A DNA stretch of 64,000 nt, from NCBI RefSeq assembly GCF_042887685.1, contig NZ_JBHVOS010000001.1, positions 62,001-126,000 of the forward strand, given 5' to 3'. Every line of letters starts with the position of its first letter. The stretch's first letter is position 1. The notes under the pieces are model-generated. The model was not told where the DNA came from. It did not search any database and saw only the letters and a list, made by a program, of their open reading frames with translations. The stretch is from Oerskovia sp042887685 (GTDB lineage: Bacteria; Actinomycetota; Actinomycetes; Actinomycetales; Cellulomonadaceae). Positions 1 to 11,329 of the stretch are shown piece by piece. The position numbers and the translations under genes are program-made.

Positions 1-1
1 C

Positions 2-400
2 GTGCGCGGGACGCTGCGCTGCCTCGACGTGCGGGCCTGGGAGTTCGCGGGGCAGGTCCTGCACGACGCGGTCGAGCAGGTCGTGGCCCCCTACGAGGTC
101 GAGGTGACGGTCAACCACACCCGTGGGGTCCCGCCGGTCGAGAACGCGGAGGACTGCACGGCCTCGCTCGAGGCCGCGGCACGCGACGTGCTGGGGCCCG
201 GGTCGGTGCTCCTGACGGAGCAGTCGCTCGGCGGCGAGGACTTCGCCTGGTACCTGACCAAGGTGCCCGGCGCGATGGCCCGGCTGGGCACCCGGACCCC
301 GGGCGGGCGGTCGTACGACATCCACCAGGGGGACCTGCGGGTCGACGAGGGCGCGATCGGTGCGGGGGTCCGTCTGCTCGCGCGCGTCGCGCTGGGCTGA
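2..400 (+). CDS. M20-family amidohydrolase/peptidase, C-terminal part (5' end outside window)
   Basis: This is the last 132 residues of a zinc-dependent M20 amidohydrolase of the kind that hydrolyses N-acyl amino acids or peptides. The visible part has the end of the dimerisation domain (NHTRGVPPVEN) and the catalytic C-terminal stretch GGEDFAWYL, where Glu/Asp are typical of the metal site, followed by DIHQGDL near the end. The start lies before the window. M. tuberculosis has amiA1/amiB1 of this family beside its deoD-pmmB-add-deoA-cdd cluster (recalled synteny), which matches the genes that follow here. The substrate cannot be read from the sequence. Confidence 0.85.
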   Translation: MRGTLRCLDVRAWEFAGQVLHDAVEQVVAPYEVEVTVNHTRGVPPVENAEDCTASLEAAARDVLGPGSVLLTEQSLGGEDFAWYLTKVPGAMARLGTRTPGGRSYDIHQGDLRVDEGAIGAGVRLLARVALG

Positions 401-530
401 GCGGTCGGGACCTCGGGCCCGCCCGGGAATGCCCGACGAACCGTTGCCCTGTGCAACCAAGTGTCCGACCGCTGGAACGTGAACGGTCACGGCTGAGACG
501 CAAGATGACGCTTCCATAACGAAGCGTCCG

Positions 531-548
531 CGTTACCCGCAAGTAACG
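531..548. promoter_or_regulatory. Perfect 6-6-6 dyad upstream of the nucleoside-uptake operon (candidate operator)
   Basis: CGTTAC and GTAACG form a perfect inverted repeat around a 6-bp spacer, about 130 bp before the lipoprotein start. A -10-like TAGTGT lies just downstream at 570-575. The arrangement fits a dimeric repressor or activator site for the nucleoside operon. The regulator is not identifiable from this window. Confidence 0.4.
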
Positions 549-678
549 TCCGACGTCCCCGGACGTGGCTAGTGTTCGATCAATACAGGCCGACGGACCC
601 CGTGACCTACCCGTGCAACGTCGCGCGGGCAGGTCTCGGTTTTCTCCCGGGGGCCATCGACGAGATCGAACGGAGCTC

Positions 679-1773
679 ATGGTGAAGAGAGCAACGCAGA
701 TGACAGCGCTCGCGGCCGTCGCCGCGCTGGCGCTTGCTGCATGTGGGAGCGCACCCGAAGAGGGCGGCGCCTCGGGCACGGCCGGGGGCTCGGAGTCGAG
801 CTTCAAGGCGTGCATGGTGTCCGACGCCGGAGGCTTCGACGACAAGTCCTTCAACGAGTCCGGCTACAACGGCCTCAAGGCCGCCGAGAAGAACCTGGGC
901 ATCCAGACGGCCACGGCCGAGTCGAAGGAGGAGTCGAACTTCGCTCCGAACATCGACAACCTCGTCTCCGAGAACTGCAACGTCATCGTGACGGTCGGCT
1001 TCCTCCTCGCGACGGCCACGGGCGACGCCGCCCAGGCCAACCCGGACGTCGACTTCGCGATCGTCGACTCGACGGCGCAGGACGCTGACGGCAACACGAT
1101 CGAGCTCGACAACGTCAAGCCCATCAGCTTCGACACCGCCCAGGCCTCGTTCCTCGCGGGCTACCTCGCCGCGGGCATGAGCAAGACCGGCACGGTCGCG
1201 ACGTACGGCGGTCTGCAGATCCCGTCCGTGACGATCTTCATGGACGGCTTCGTCGACGGCGTCGCGAACTACAACGAGACGCACGGCACCGACGTCAAGA
1301 CGCTCGGCTGGAACAAGGACAGCCAGAACGGCTCGTTCGCCGGCGGCTTCGAGGACCAGTCGCAGGGCCAGCAGCTGACCCAGACCTTCATCGACCAGGG
1401 TGCGGACATCATCATGCCCGTCGCCGGTCCGGTCGGCGTCGGCACGCTCGCCGCCGCCAAGGACGCGACCGACGTGTCGGTCATCTGGGTCGACGCGGAC
1501 GGCTTCGAGACCAACCCCGACAGCGGAGACCTGATCCTGACCTCCGTGCTCAAGGAGATCGGTGCGGGCGTCGAGGACGTCATCACCGCGGCCTCCGAGG
1601 ACGAGTTCTCCAATGAGCCCTACGTGGGCACGCTCGAGAACGGTGGCGTGGACATCGCTCCGTACCACGACTTCGACTCGAAGGTTCCTCAGGAGCTCAA
1701 GGACGAGATCGACCAGCTCCGCAAGGACATCATCGACGGCACGATCGTCGTGGAGTCCCCGAGCTCGCCGTGA
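679..1773 (+). CDS. BMP-family basic membrane lipoprotein, nucleoside-binding component of an ABC importer
   Basis: Secreted lipoprotein of 364 aa that should capture nucleosides outside the membrane and deliver them to the permeases encoded downstream. The N-terminus is a lipoprotein signal peptide (MVKRATQ, a hydrophobic run, then lipobox LAAC with Cys22). The body follows the BMP/PnrA fold pattern, with SDAGGFDDKSFNESGYNG near the start and repeated substrate-binding segments. The ATG at 679 was chosen because it has GGAG 4 nt upstream and puts the signal peptide at the terminus. The following ABC genes and the cdd, deoA, add and deoC genes support nucleosides as substrate; this is inference from family and context. 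Confidence 0.9.
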   Translation: MVKRATQMTALAAVAALALAACGSAPEEGGASGTAGGSESSFKACMVSDAGGFDDKSFNESGYNGLKAAEKNLGIQTATAESKEESNFAPNIDNLVSENCNVIVTVGFLLATATGDAAQANPDVDFAIVDSTAQDADGNTIELDNVKPISFDTAQASFLAGYLAAGMSKTGTVATYGGLQIPSVTIFMDGFVDGVANYNETHGTDVKTLGWNKDSQNGSFAGGFEDQSQGQQLTQTFIDQGADIIMPVAGPVGVGTLAAAKDATDVSVIWVDADGFETNPDSGDLILTSVLKEIGAGVEDVITAASEDEFSNEPYVGTLENGGVDIAPYHDFDSKVPQELKDEIDQLRKDIIDGTIVVESPSSP

Positions 1774-2107
1774 CCTGACGCAGTACATCGTGGTCGAGCC
1801 CGCCCCGCCCCCCCCCCCGCCCGGGCCGCCCCCCGGGGCCCCGCGGGCCCCCCCGGGGGGGGGGGGGGGGGGGGGGGCTGGCCGGTGCGGGCGTGGAGGC
1901 GACGGTGGACCCGGCACCGCTCGTGCTGCCGCTNNNNNNNNNNTAATTAAAATAACCGCCGGAACTTTGGTGGTGCCGCCCCGGCGCGCGCGTTCACCTC
2001 CCCCTTACCCTGGGGGGGCGGCCGGCCCGGCACCTCGCCGGGCCGGCTCGACCAGTCTTGGGCTAACGTCGCAGGCAAGGCTGCCTGTGCATCGAAGGAG
2101 ACCGTAC
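1774..2107. other. Intergenic stretch with G/C homopolymer tracts and a 10-N assembly gap (1934-1943)
   Basis: No gene is visible here. Positions 1801-1877 are nearly pure C and G homopolymers, and an N-run at 1934-1943 marks a contig join. The bases just after the Ns (TAATTAAAATAACC) are far more AT-rich than anything nearby and may be an assembly or library artefact. A dyad CAGGCA-AGGC-TGCCTG lies at 2072-2087 just before the ATPase gene. True length and content are uncertain, so operon continuity from the lipoprotein to the ATPase is not shown directly. Confidence 0.85.
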
Positions 2108-4922
<2,815 letters not shown>

Positions 4923-4926
<4 letters not shown>

Positions 4927-6200
4927 GCGCCGTCGCTGCACCCGCTACCCAGGTCGCCGCCGTCACCGCGGCCCGCAGCTGGAAGCTCCCCATCACGCTG
5001 GGCGTCTTCGGGCTCCTCTCGTTCGTCCTCTTCGGCCTCCTGGGGCCTGCCGGCTCGGTCACGACGTTCGGCATCTCGACGGGCGCCGACCTGCTCCAGT
5101 TCGACCCGGTCGCCGTCCCGACCCGGGCGACCGCGATCGTGCTCTCGGTCCTGTGCCTCCTGCTCGCGGGCTACGCGTACGTCCGGGTCCGCGCGGACCA
5201 GCCGGTCGGCCGCTGGGTGCTCGCGGTCTTCGGTGTCCTGTGGGTCCTGACGTTCCTGGTCTGGGCCGTGGCGGACAAGAGCACGTCGATCGTGAGCCTC
5301 CTCCAGGGGTCCTTGCTCCTCGCGGTCCCGCTCGCGTTCGGCGCCCTCGGTGGTCTGCTCAACGAGCGGGCCGGCGTCGTGAACATCGCGATCGAGGGGC
5401 AGCTCCTGACGGGCGCCTTCGGTGCCGCGGTGCTCGCCTCGGTCGTGGGCAACGCGTACGTCGGGCTCGTCGCCGCCCCGCTCGCCGGGCTGCTGATCGG
5501 AGCGATGCTGGCGCTGTTCACCGTGAAGTACCACGTGAACCAGATCATCGTCGGTGTGGTGCTCAACGTGTTCGCGGTCGGTCTGACGAGCTTCCTGTTC
5601 AGCTCGGTCCTCAAGAACGACGCGGCCACGCTCAACACCCCGCCGCGCCTGCCGACGCTCCCGATCCCGCTGCTGTCGGAGATCCCGATCATCGGCCCGG
5701 TGCTGTTCCGCCAGTCGATCATCGTCTACCTGCTCTACGTCGCGGTGGTCGTGATCAGCATCGCGCTGTTCCGTACCAAGTGGGGCCTGCGTGTCCGCTC
5801 GGTCGGCGAGTACCCGCAGGCTGCGGACACGGTCGGCATCGACGTCAACCGCACGCGCTGGCGCAACGTCCTGCTCGGGTCGATGGTCGCGGGCCTCGGC
5901 GGTGCGTTCTTCACGATCGGTTCCGTGGGTGCCTTCGGGCAGGAGATGACGGCCGGCAAGGGGTACATCGCGCTCGCCGCGATGATCCTGGGCCGGTGGA
6001 GCCCGTGGGGTGCCCTGGGCGCCGCGCTGCTCTTCGGCTTCGCCGACAAGCTCCAGCAGGTGCTCGGCGTCCTCGAGACGCCGATCCCCAACCAGTTCAT
6101 GCTGATGCTCCCGTACGTCGTGACGATCTTCGCGGTGGCCGGCCTCGTCGGCCGCGTCCGTGGCCCTGCGGCCGCGGGCCAGCCGTACGTGAAGGGGTGA
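4923..6200 (+). CDS. ABC importer permease, second subunit (nucleoside/simple-sugar type)
   Basis: Second integral membrane permease, 425 aa, partner of the preceding one. It has the paralogous motif GALGGLLNERAGVVNIAIEG followed by GAFGAAVLASVVG, and a late IALAAMILGRWSPWGALGAA like the substrate-channel segment of the first permease. About ten hydrophobic segments can be counted. The ATG overlaps the upstream stop (ATGA). Only 4 bp separate its stop from the cytidine deaminase start, so import and first catabolic step sit in one transcription unit. Confidence 0.9.
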
Positions 6201-6204
6201 GCGC

Positions 6205-6636
6205 GTGAGCGAGAGCAGCGGCACGACGACCGACGCGGGCGACCGCTTCGACTGGCAGGCCCTGCGCGTCGCCGCGCGGGGCGCGATGGAGAAGGCGTAC
6301 GCGCCGTACTCGTCCTTCAAGGTCGGTGCGGCGGCGTTCGTCGACGACGGCCGCCTGGTCACGGGCGCGAACATCGAGAACGCCGCGTACGGCGTCACGC
6401 TGTGCGCCGAGTGCTCGCTCGTGAGCGACCTGATCGGGAGCGGGGGCGGTCGCCTGGTGGCGTTCGCGTGCGTCGACGGTCACGGCAACACGCTCATGCC
6501 GTGCGGGCGGTGCCGCCAGCTCCTGTGGGAGCACGGCGGCCCCGCGCTGCTCGTCGAGACGACCCGTGGCATCAAGCCCATGAGCGACGTACTGCCCGAT
6601 GCGTTCGGGCCCGAGGATCTGGTGGAGCGAGCATGA
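6205..6636 (+). CDS. cdd: Cytidine deaminase
   Basis: Cytosolic zinc enzyme of 143 aa converting (deoxy)cytidine to (deoxy)uridine plus ammonia. The active-site signature is complete: GANIENAAYG for substrate binding, LCAECSLV with a zinc Cys and the catalytic Glu, and MPCGRCRQLL with the other two zinc cysteines. Length matches the small tetrameric family. GTG 6205 follows the permease stop by 4 bp. The product feeds thymidine/deoxyuridine phosphorylase, whose gene overlaps by 4 bp. Confidence 0.95.
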   Translation: MSESSGTTTDAGDRFDWQALRVAARGAMEKAYAPYSSFKVGAAAFVDDGRLVTGANIENAAYGVTLCAECSLVSDLIGSGGGRLVAFACVDGHGNTLMPCGRCRQLLWEHGGPALLVETTRGIKPMSDVLPDAFGPEDLVERA

Positions 6637-7979
6637 GCACGCAGAGCATCCCGGCAGGCGCTTCCGGCGCGCTGCCCGACAAGCAGACCGAGTCGTTCGA
6701 CGCGGTCGACGTCATCCGCACCAAGCGGGACAAGGGCCGGCTGTCGGCCGAGCAGATCGACTGGGTCATCGACGCCTACACCCGTGGCGTCGTGGCCGAG
6801 GAGCAGATGGCCGCCCTGAACATGGCGATCCTGCTCAACGGCATGGACCGCACGGAGATCGGCCGGTGGACGGCCGCGATGATCGCCTCGGGCGAGCGCA
6901 TGAACTTCTCGGCGCTCTCGCGGCCCACCGCGGACAAGCACTCGACCGGCGGGGTGGGCGACAAGATCACGCTGCCGCTCGCGCCGCTCGTCGCAGTCTT
7001 CGGCGTGGCCGTGCCGCAGCTCTCGGGGCGTGGTCTGGGGCACACGGGCGGCACGCTCGACAAGCTCGAGTCGATCCCGGGCTGGCGTGCTGCGCTGACC
7101 AACGAGCAGATGATGAACCAGCTCGAGCACGTGGGCGCGGTCATCTGCCAGGCGGGCTCCGGGCTGGCGCCCGCGGACCGCAAGCTGTACGCGCTGCGCG
7201 ACGTCACGGCCACGGTCGAGGCGATCCCGCTCATCGCGTCGTCGATCATGAGCAAGAAGATCGCCGAGGGCACAGGGGCTCTGGTCCTGGACGTCAAGGT
7301 CGGTTCCGGGGCGTTCATGAAGGACCTCGACCAGGCGCGCGAGCTCGCGCGCACCATGGTGGACCTGGGCACCGACGCGGGCGTGCGCACGGTCGCGCTG
7401 CTGACCGACATGTCGACGCCGCTCGGCCTCACGGCGGGCAACGCGCTCGAGGTCCGCGAGACCCTCGAGGTGCTCTCGGGCGGTGGCCCGCGTGACGTCG
7501 TGGACCTCACGGTCGCGCTCGCGGTCGAGATGCTCGCCGCTGCGGGCAAGCCCGTCCCGGAGGAAGAGGTCCGGCACGCGCTGTCCAACGGCCGGGCCAT
7601 GGACAAGTGGCGCGAGATGATCGCGGAGCAGGGTGGCGACGCGCGTGCACCGCTGCCTGTCGCACGCGAGAAGGAGCACGTGGTCGCGGACCGCGACGGC
7701 GTGCTCTCGCACCTCGACGCGTTCGGCGTCGGCGTCGCGGCCTGGCGCCTGGGCGCCGGGCGTGCGCGCAAGGAGGACCCGGTGCAGGCGGGTGCTGGGA
7801 TCGAGATCCACGCCAAGCCGGGGGACGTCGTGACGAAGGGGCAGCACCTGCTGACCCTTCACACCGACACCCCCGAGCGGTTCGACCGTGCGGTCGAGGC
7901 GCTCGACGGGGCGTGGGGCGTCGCGGACCCGGGCACGGTCGTCGAGACCCCGGCCCTGATCCTCGACCGGCTGAGCTGA
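6633..7979 (+). CDS. deoA: Thymidine/pyrimidine-nucleoside phosphorylase
   Basis: Cytosolic enzyme of 448 aa that splits thymidine or deoxyuridine with phosphate to base plus deoxyribose-1-phosphate. Characteristic motifs are present: KHSTGGVGDK (phosphate loop), SGRGLGHTGGTLDKLESIPG (family signature), and the C-terminal alpha/beta domain with GVGVAAWRLGAGRARKEDPV. The ATG at 6633 overlaps the cdd stop. Its sugar product needs a phosphomutase and then DeoC; deoC is in the next block and a PMM/PGM mutase lies at 13.9-15.8 kb. Confidence 0.95.
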   Translation: MSTQSIPAGASGALPDKQTESFDAVDVIRTKRDKGRLSAEQIDWVIDAYTRGVVAEEQMAALNMAILLNGMDRTEIGRWTAAMIASGERMNFSALSRPTADKHSTGGVGDKITLPLAPLVAVFGVAVPQLSGRGLGHTGGTLDKLESIPGWRAALTNEQMMNQLEHVGAVICQAGSGLAPADRKLYALRDVTATVEAIPLIASSIMSKKIAEGTGALVLDVKVGSGAFMKDLDQARELARTMVDLGTDAGVRTVALLTDMSTPLGLTAGNALEVRETLEVLSGGGPRDVVDLTVALAVEMLAAAGKPVPEEEVRHALSNGRAMDKWREMIAEQGGDARAPLPVAREKEHVVADRDGVLSHLDAFGVGVAAWRLGAGRARKEDPVQAGAGIEIHAKPGDVVTKGQHLLTLHTDTPERFDRAVEALDGAWGVADPGTVVETPALILDRLS

Positions 7980-7980
7980 G

Positions 7981-8418
7981 ATGACGGCGCAGGCGGGGGA
8001 GCCCTCGGACGACGCGGCGACGCGTGGCCCGGGGGCTCCCCCGTCTGACGGCCGTCGTCCGCGCTCGGTGTACGGCGTGGGCGAGGAGCCCGACATCCGC
8101 TTCAGCCTGGCCAACGAGCGCACCGCGCTGGCCTGGGTGCGCACGGGGCTCGGTCTCGTCGCGGGCGGTGTCGCGCTCACGTCGTTCGCGTCGCTCGCGA
8201 GCATGTCGGGCTTCGTCGACGTGATCGCGGCGGTCGCGTGCCTCGCGGGGGCGGGTTTCGCGGCCTACGCACTGCTCGCGTGGCGGCGCAACGAACGGGC
8301 CATCCGGCGCGGGGAGCCCCTGCCCGCGCCGACGGGGCTCCCGGTGCTCGTCGCGGGCGTGCTCGTCCTCGCGCTGCTCGTGGCCGGGTACGCGGTCACC
8401 GAGGTCTGGCGGGCGTGA
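7981..8418 (+). CDS. DUF202/YidH-like membrane protein, longer copy
   Basis: A 145-aa protein with a hydrophilic N-terminus of about 40 residues, then three hydrophobic segments. The conserved DUF202 motif is visible as RFSLANERTALAWVRTGLG. Function of the family is unknown. It begins 1 bp after deoA and overlaps the next DUF202 gene by 4 bp, so the two are probably co-translated and may form a heteromeric membrane complex. No link to nucleoside metabolism is evident apart from position. Confidence 0.8.
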   Translation: MTAQAGEPSDDAATRGPGAPPSDGRRPRSVYGVGEEPDIRFSLANERTALAWVRTGLGLVAGGVALTSFASLASMSGFVDVIAAVACLAGAGFAAYALLAWRRNERAIRRGEPLPAPTGLPVLVAGVLVLALLVAGYAVTEVWRA

Positions 8419-8729
8419 CGTCGCCGGCCCGCGACCCCGGCCTGCAGCCCGAGCGCACCGCGCTCGCCTGGCAGCGCACGGTCCTCGGCGTCGTGATCGG
8501 GTCGGTCCTGCTGGCCGCCGTGAACCTGCGGGTGGGTCAGCCCGTCCTGTCCGTGCTCGCGGGCGCCCTCGCGGTCGCGACCCTCGTGCCCGCAGTGCTG
8601 CGGCCGCCGTCGGGCGGTCTCCCGCGGGACGGTCGGCTGCGTTCCTGGGGCTTCCTCGCGCGGGTCGCGTCGCTCGTGGGGCTCCTCGGGGTCCTGGGGG
8701 CGGCGAGCGCGTTCGCGAGCCTGCTGTGA
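8415..8729 (+). CDS. DUF202-like membrane protein, shorter copy
   Basis: A 104-aa protein with the same ERTALAWQRT motif near the N-terminus and three predicted hydrophobic segments. The GTG start lies inside the preceding stop (GTGA). It looks like a diverged paralogue of the preceding gene; such back-to-back DUF202 pairs are a known actinobacterial arrangement. Function unknown. Confidence 0.75.
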   Translation: MTSPARDPGLQPERTALAWQRTVLGVVIGSVLLAAVNLRVGQPVLSVLAGALAVATLVPAVLRPPSGGLPRDGRLRSWGFLARVASLVGLLGVLGAASAFASLL

Positions 8730-8772
8730 GGGCGGGTCGTCGCAGGAGCGGAGGGGATGGCAGGCTGTCCGG

Positions 8773-9834
8773 ATGATCCTCGCCGACCTCCAGCTGACCC
8801 AGGTCCTGCGTGCTGTCGGAGCCGGGCGGGGGCCGTTGCCGCCCGCGCCGCCGTCGGGCCGCTACGCGGTCCCCGGGCTCGACGGCGCCGCACCCGTCGT
8901 CCGTCGGCTCGCGCGCCGCGCGGGTCACCCCGACCAGGTCGCCGACCGCCTCGTCGACGCGCTCTCGACGCTGCGACCGTGGGAGCGGGCGCACGTGCTC
9001 GACCCGTTGCGCCGGGCCGTCCCCGCCCCGCCGGCGCCCGGTGCGCCCGGGGACGGCTCACCCGCGCCAGGACCTGATGCGCGGTTCGGCGAGCCGCTCG
9101 TGCTCGGCAGCGCCCGCGCGGTCCAGGTCGACGGGACGACGTGCGGCTCGGCCGTGCTCGCGGTCCTCGCCGCGGCGGGCGACCCCGTGGTCGGGCTGTG
9201 GCTCGTCGCGGGTGCCGACGTCTCCCGAGGGGCGAGCGCGCACGTGGTGACCGAGGGAGAGGTCGACGCGACCGCCCGGGAGCTCGAGACGTCGTCGGGC
9301 AGGTTCGCCGCGCTCCAGCGCCTCCTCCAGGCGCGCACGACGCACGCGGCGCTCGGCCCCCTCCCGTGGCCCACCGGGCTCGGCACGCCGCCCTGGACGG
9401 CCGCCCGCGACGCCCGCTACGCCGACGTGCGGTACACCCACCGCATCGTGGCGGGCGAGGGCACGACGGACCGGGTGCTCGCGAGCGCGCTGCGCTCGGC
9501 CGCCGCGGGCGTGCCCGTGCCCCTGTACACGGGTGGGGACGTCGGGACGGGGTGGTCGACGGCCGTGCCGCGCCACGTCGTGCTGCTCGCGGGCGTGAGC
9601 GGCCCGCAGGAGCCGCGGACGGACGCCGCCGCACCGTTCGGCGGTCGGTCGTGCTCGGTGTACGAGCCGTCGTCCGGGACGTTGCACCGCCTGCGCGTCG
9701 CCGACCTCCTGGCCGGGGTCGGCGAGGACGGCGAGCCCGGCCGGGGCGTGCGGCGCGCGCTCGGCGGCTGGTCGCACGTCACCTGGGCGGTCGTGCCCGC
9801 GGGACGGGCTGGCGGGTCGCGCCGCGTCGGGTGA
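8773..9834 (+). CDS. Uncharacterised protein with a papain-like/C39-like Cys-His-acid pattern
   Basis: Unrecognised 353-aa protein without signal peptide or membrane segment. The spacing of likely catalytic residues resembles papain-fold peptidases: Cys124 in DGTTCGSAVLAVLA, His268 in PRHVVLLAGV, then Glu298 in YEPSSGTLHRL where C39-like enzymes carry Asp/Asn. The first 110 residues are Pro/Arg-rich. ATG 8773 is preceded by CAGGCT at 8761-8766 with a 6-nt gap, suggesting a leaderless transcript. A small acidic protein gene follows 28 bp downstream. The peptidase or transpeptidase role is inference from motif order only. Confidence 0.6.
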   Translation: MILADLQLTQVLRAVGAGRGPLPPAPPSGRYAVPGLDGAAPVVRRLARRAGHPDQVADRLVDALSTLRPWERAHVLDPLRRAVPAPPAPGAPGDGSPAPGPDARFGEPLVLGSARAVQVDGTTCGSAVLAVLAAAGDPVVGLWLVAGADVSRGASAHVVTEGEVDATARELETSSGRFAALQRLLQARTTHAALGPLPWPTGLGTPPWTAARDARYADVRYTHRIVAGEGTTDRVLASALRSAAAGVPVPLYTGGDVGTGWSTAVPRHVVLLAGVSGPQEPRTDAAAPFGGRSCSVYEPSSGTLHRLRVADLLAGVGEDGEPGRGVRRALGGWSHVTWAVVPAGRAGGSRRVG

Positions 9835-9862
9835 CGATGGGGAGAGACGAGAGGAGCTCACC

Positions 9863-10111
9863 ATGAGCACGGTCCCCGGTACCGATTCCTGGCGAGACGC
9901 CGGCCTGGTCGCACCCGACGACGACGCCCCGAAGAACCTGGTCGAGGAGGAGCTGACGCCCCCGGTCGAGTCCTCCGACGCGGACGACGCGGAGGACTAC
10001 AGCCCGCGGACGCCCCGCCCGGACCTCGACGGCGAGGCGGACGAGGCCGACGTCGTCGAGCAGGCGTCGGTCGTGCCGCTCGACGAGGGCGACGACGCGA
10101 CCGGCGAGTGA
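9863..10111 (+). CDS. Small acidic hypothetical protein
   Basis: An 82-aa strongly acidic, low-complexity protein (many Asp/Glu, no Cys) with a GAGGAG ribosome-binding site before ATG 9863. No domain is recognisable. It follows the Cys-His protein at 9834 with 28 bp between and a terminator-like hairpin closes the pair, so the two may work together. It could be disordered. Confidence 0.6.
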   Translation: MSTVPGTDSWRDAGLVAPDDDAPKNLVEEELTPPVESSDADDAEDYSPRTPRPDLDGEADEADVVEQASVVPLDEGDDATGE

Positions 10112-10113
10112 GC

Positions 10114-10132
10114 CGGGCCTGAGCCAGGCCCG
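10114..10132 (+). terminator. GC-rich hairpin after the small acidic gene
   Basis: CGGGCCT and AGGCCCG form a 7-bp stem around a 5-nt loop, 3 bp after the stop. It has no T-tract, as is usual in such GC-rich genomes. Confidence 0.5.
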
Positions 10133-10200
10133 ACGCACCCGTGACGCACCCGTGACCTCGGGACCCGCACCGCCGTCGCGTGCGCCCGCCCCGGGCCCGG

Positions 10201-10206
10201 TAGCGT
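10201..10206 (+). promoter_or_regulatory. -10 hexamer of a likely leaderless add-deoC transcript
   Basis: TAGCGT lies 7 nt before ATG 10214, the spacing expected when transcription begins at the start codon. This decides the start of adenosine deaminase in favour of ATG 10214 over GTG 10205, which would overlap the hexamer. Confidence 0.5.
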
Positions 10207-10213
10207 GAGCCCC

Positions 10214-11329
10214 ATGACCTCCACACCCTCCTCCGTGAGCGAGACCGTCGCGGCGATCGCCGCGCTCCCCAAGGTCGTCCTGCACGACCACCTCGACGGT
10301 GGGCTGCGGCCCCGGACGATCATCGAGCTCGCCGCCGAGATCGGGCACGACCTGCCCGCGACGGACGCCGACGCCCTGGGCGCCTGGTTCGTCGAGTCGG
10401 CCGACTCGGGCTCGCTCGTGCGCTACCTCGAGACCTTCGACCACACGATCGCCGTGATGCAGACGCGCGAGGCTCTCGTGCGTGTCGCACGCGAGTCCGT
10501 GCTGGACCTCGCGGCCGACGGCGTCGTGTACGCCGAGCAGCGGTGGGCCCCCGAGCAGCACCTGCGCGGCGGTCTGAGCCTGCAGGACACGGTGGACGCC
10601 GTCCAGGCAGGCCTGGAGGAGGGCGTCGCCCTCGCCGCCGCGCAGGGTCGCACGATCCGCGTGGGCCAGCTCGTGACCGCGATGCGGCACGCCGACCGCT
10701 GGCAGGAGATCGCCGAGCTCGCCGTGGCCAACCGGGGCAACGGCGTCGTCGGGTTCGACATCGCGGGCGCCGAGGACGGCTTCCCGCCCTCGCGCTTCCC
10801 CGACGTGTGGCGCTACCTCGCGGACCAGAACTTCCCCGTGACGATCCACGCCGGCGAGGCCTCGGGCGTCTCGTCGATCGCCGAGGCCGTCCACCTGGGC
10901 CAGGCCTCGCGCGTCGGGCACGGCGTGCGCCTCGTCGAGGACATCTCGTTCGACGAGCACCACGGCACCGCGGCCCTGGGCCAGCTCGCCCACTGGGTCC
11001 GCGACCACCAGATCCCGCTCGAGCTGTGCCCGGTCTCCAACCTGCAGACCGGGGCCTCGGCGACCTCGATCGCGGCGCACCCCATCACGCGCCTCAAGGA
11101 GCTCGACTTCGCGGTAACGCTCAACACGGACAACCGCCTCATGTCCGGCACGTCCATGACGCACGAGATGACGCTGCTCGTCGAGCAGGCCGGCTGGACG
11201 CTCGAGGACCTCTACGACGTCACGGCCACGGCCGCGTGGAGCGCCTTCATCCACCACGACGAGCGCCGCGCGCTCGTCGACGACGTCATCCTTCCCGGTT
11301 ACCAGGAGATCCAAGGAGCACAGCTGTGA
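10214..11329 (+). CDS. add: Adenosine deaminase
   Basis: Cytosolic zinc enzyme of 371 aa converting (deoxy)adenosine to (deoxy)inosine. Metal and catalytic motifs are in order: HDHLDGGLRP near residue 22, HAGEASG mid-protein, then SNLQTG and LNTDNRLMSGT near the C-terminus, the last in the TDN form I recall from actinobacterial enzymes. It overlaps deoC by 4 bp (GTGA). Its product is the substrate of the purine nucleoside phosphorylase at 15762-16601. Confidence 0.95.
   Translation: MTSTPSSVSETVAAIAALPKVVLHDHLDGGLRPRTIIELAAEIGHDLPATDADALGAWFVESADSGSLVRYLETFDHTIAVMQTREALVRVARESVLDLAADGVVYAEQRWAPEQHLRGGLSLQDTVDAVQAGLEEGVALAAAQGRTIRVGQLVTAMRHADRWQEIAELAVANRGNGVVGFDIAGAEDGFPPSRFPDVWRYLADQNFPVTIHAGEASGVSSIAEAVHLGQASRVGHGVRLVEDISFDEHHGTAALGQLAHWVRDHQIPLELCPVSNLQTGASATSIAAHPITRLKELDFAVTLNTDNRLMSGTSMTHEMTLLVEQAGWTLEDLYDVTATAAWSAFIHHDERRALVDDVILPGYQEIQGAQL

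Noticed and set aside
2072..2087. Dyad CAGGCA-AGGC-TGCCTG before the ABC ATPase as a third iron box
   Set aside because: Only the central AAGGC resembles an iron box and the flanking positions do not match; it is next to a poor-quality assembly join and the gene has no iron function.
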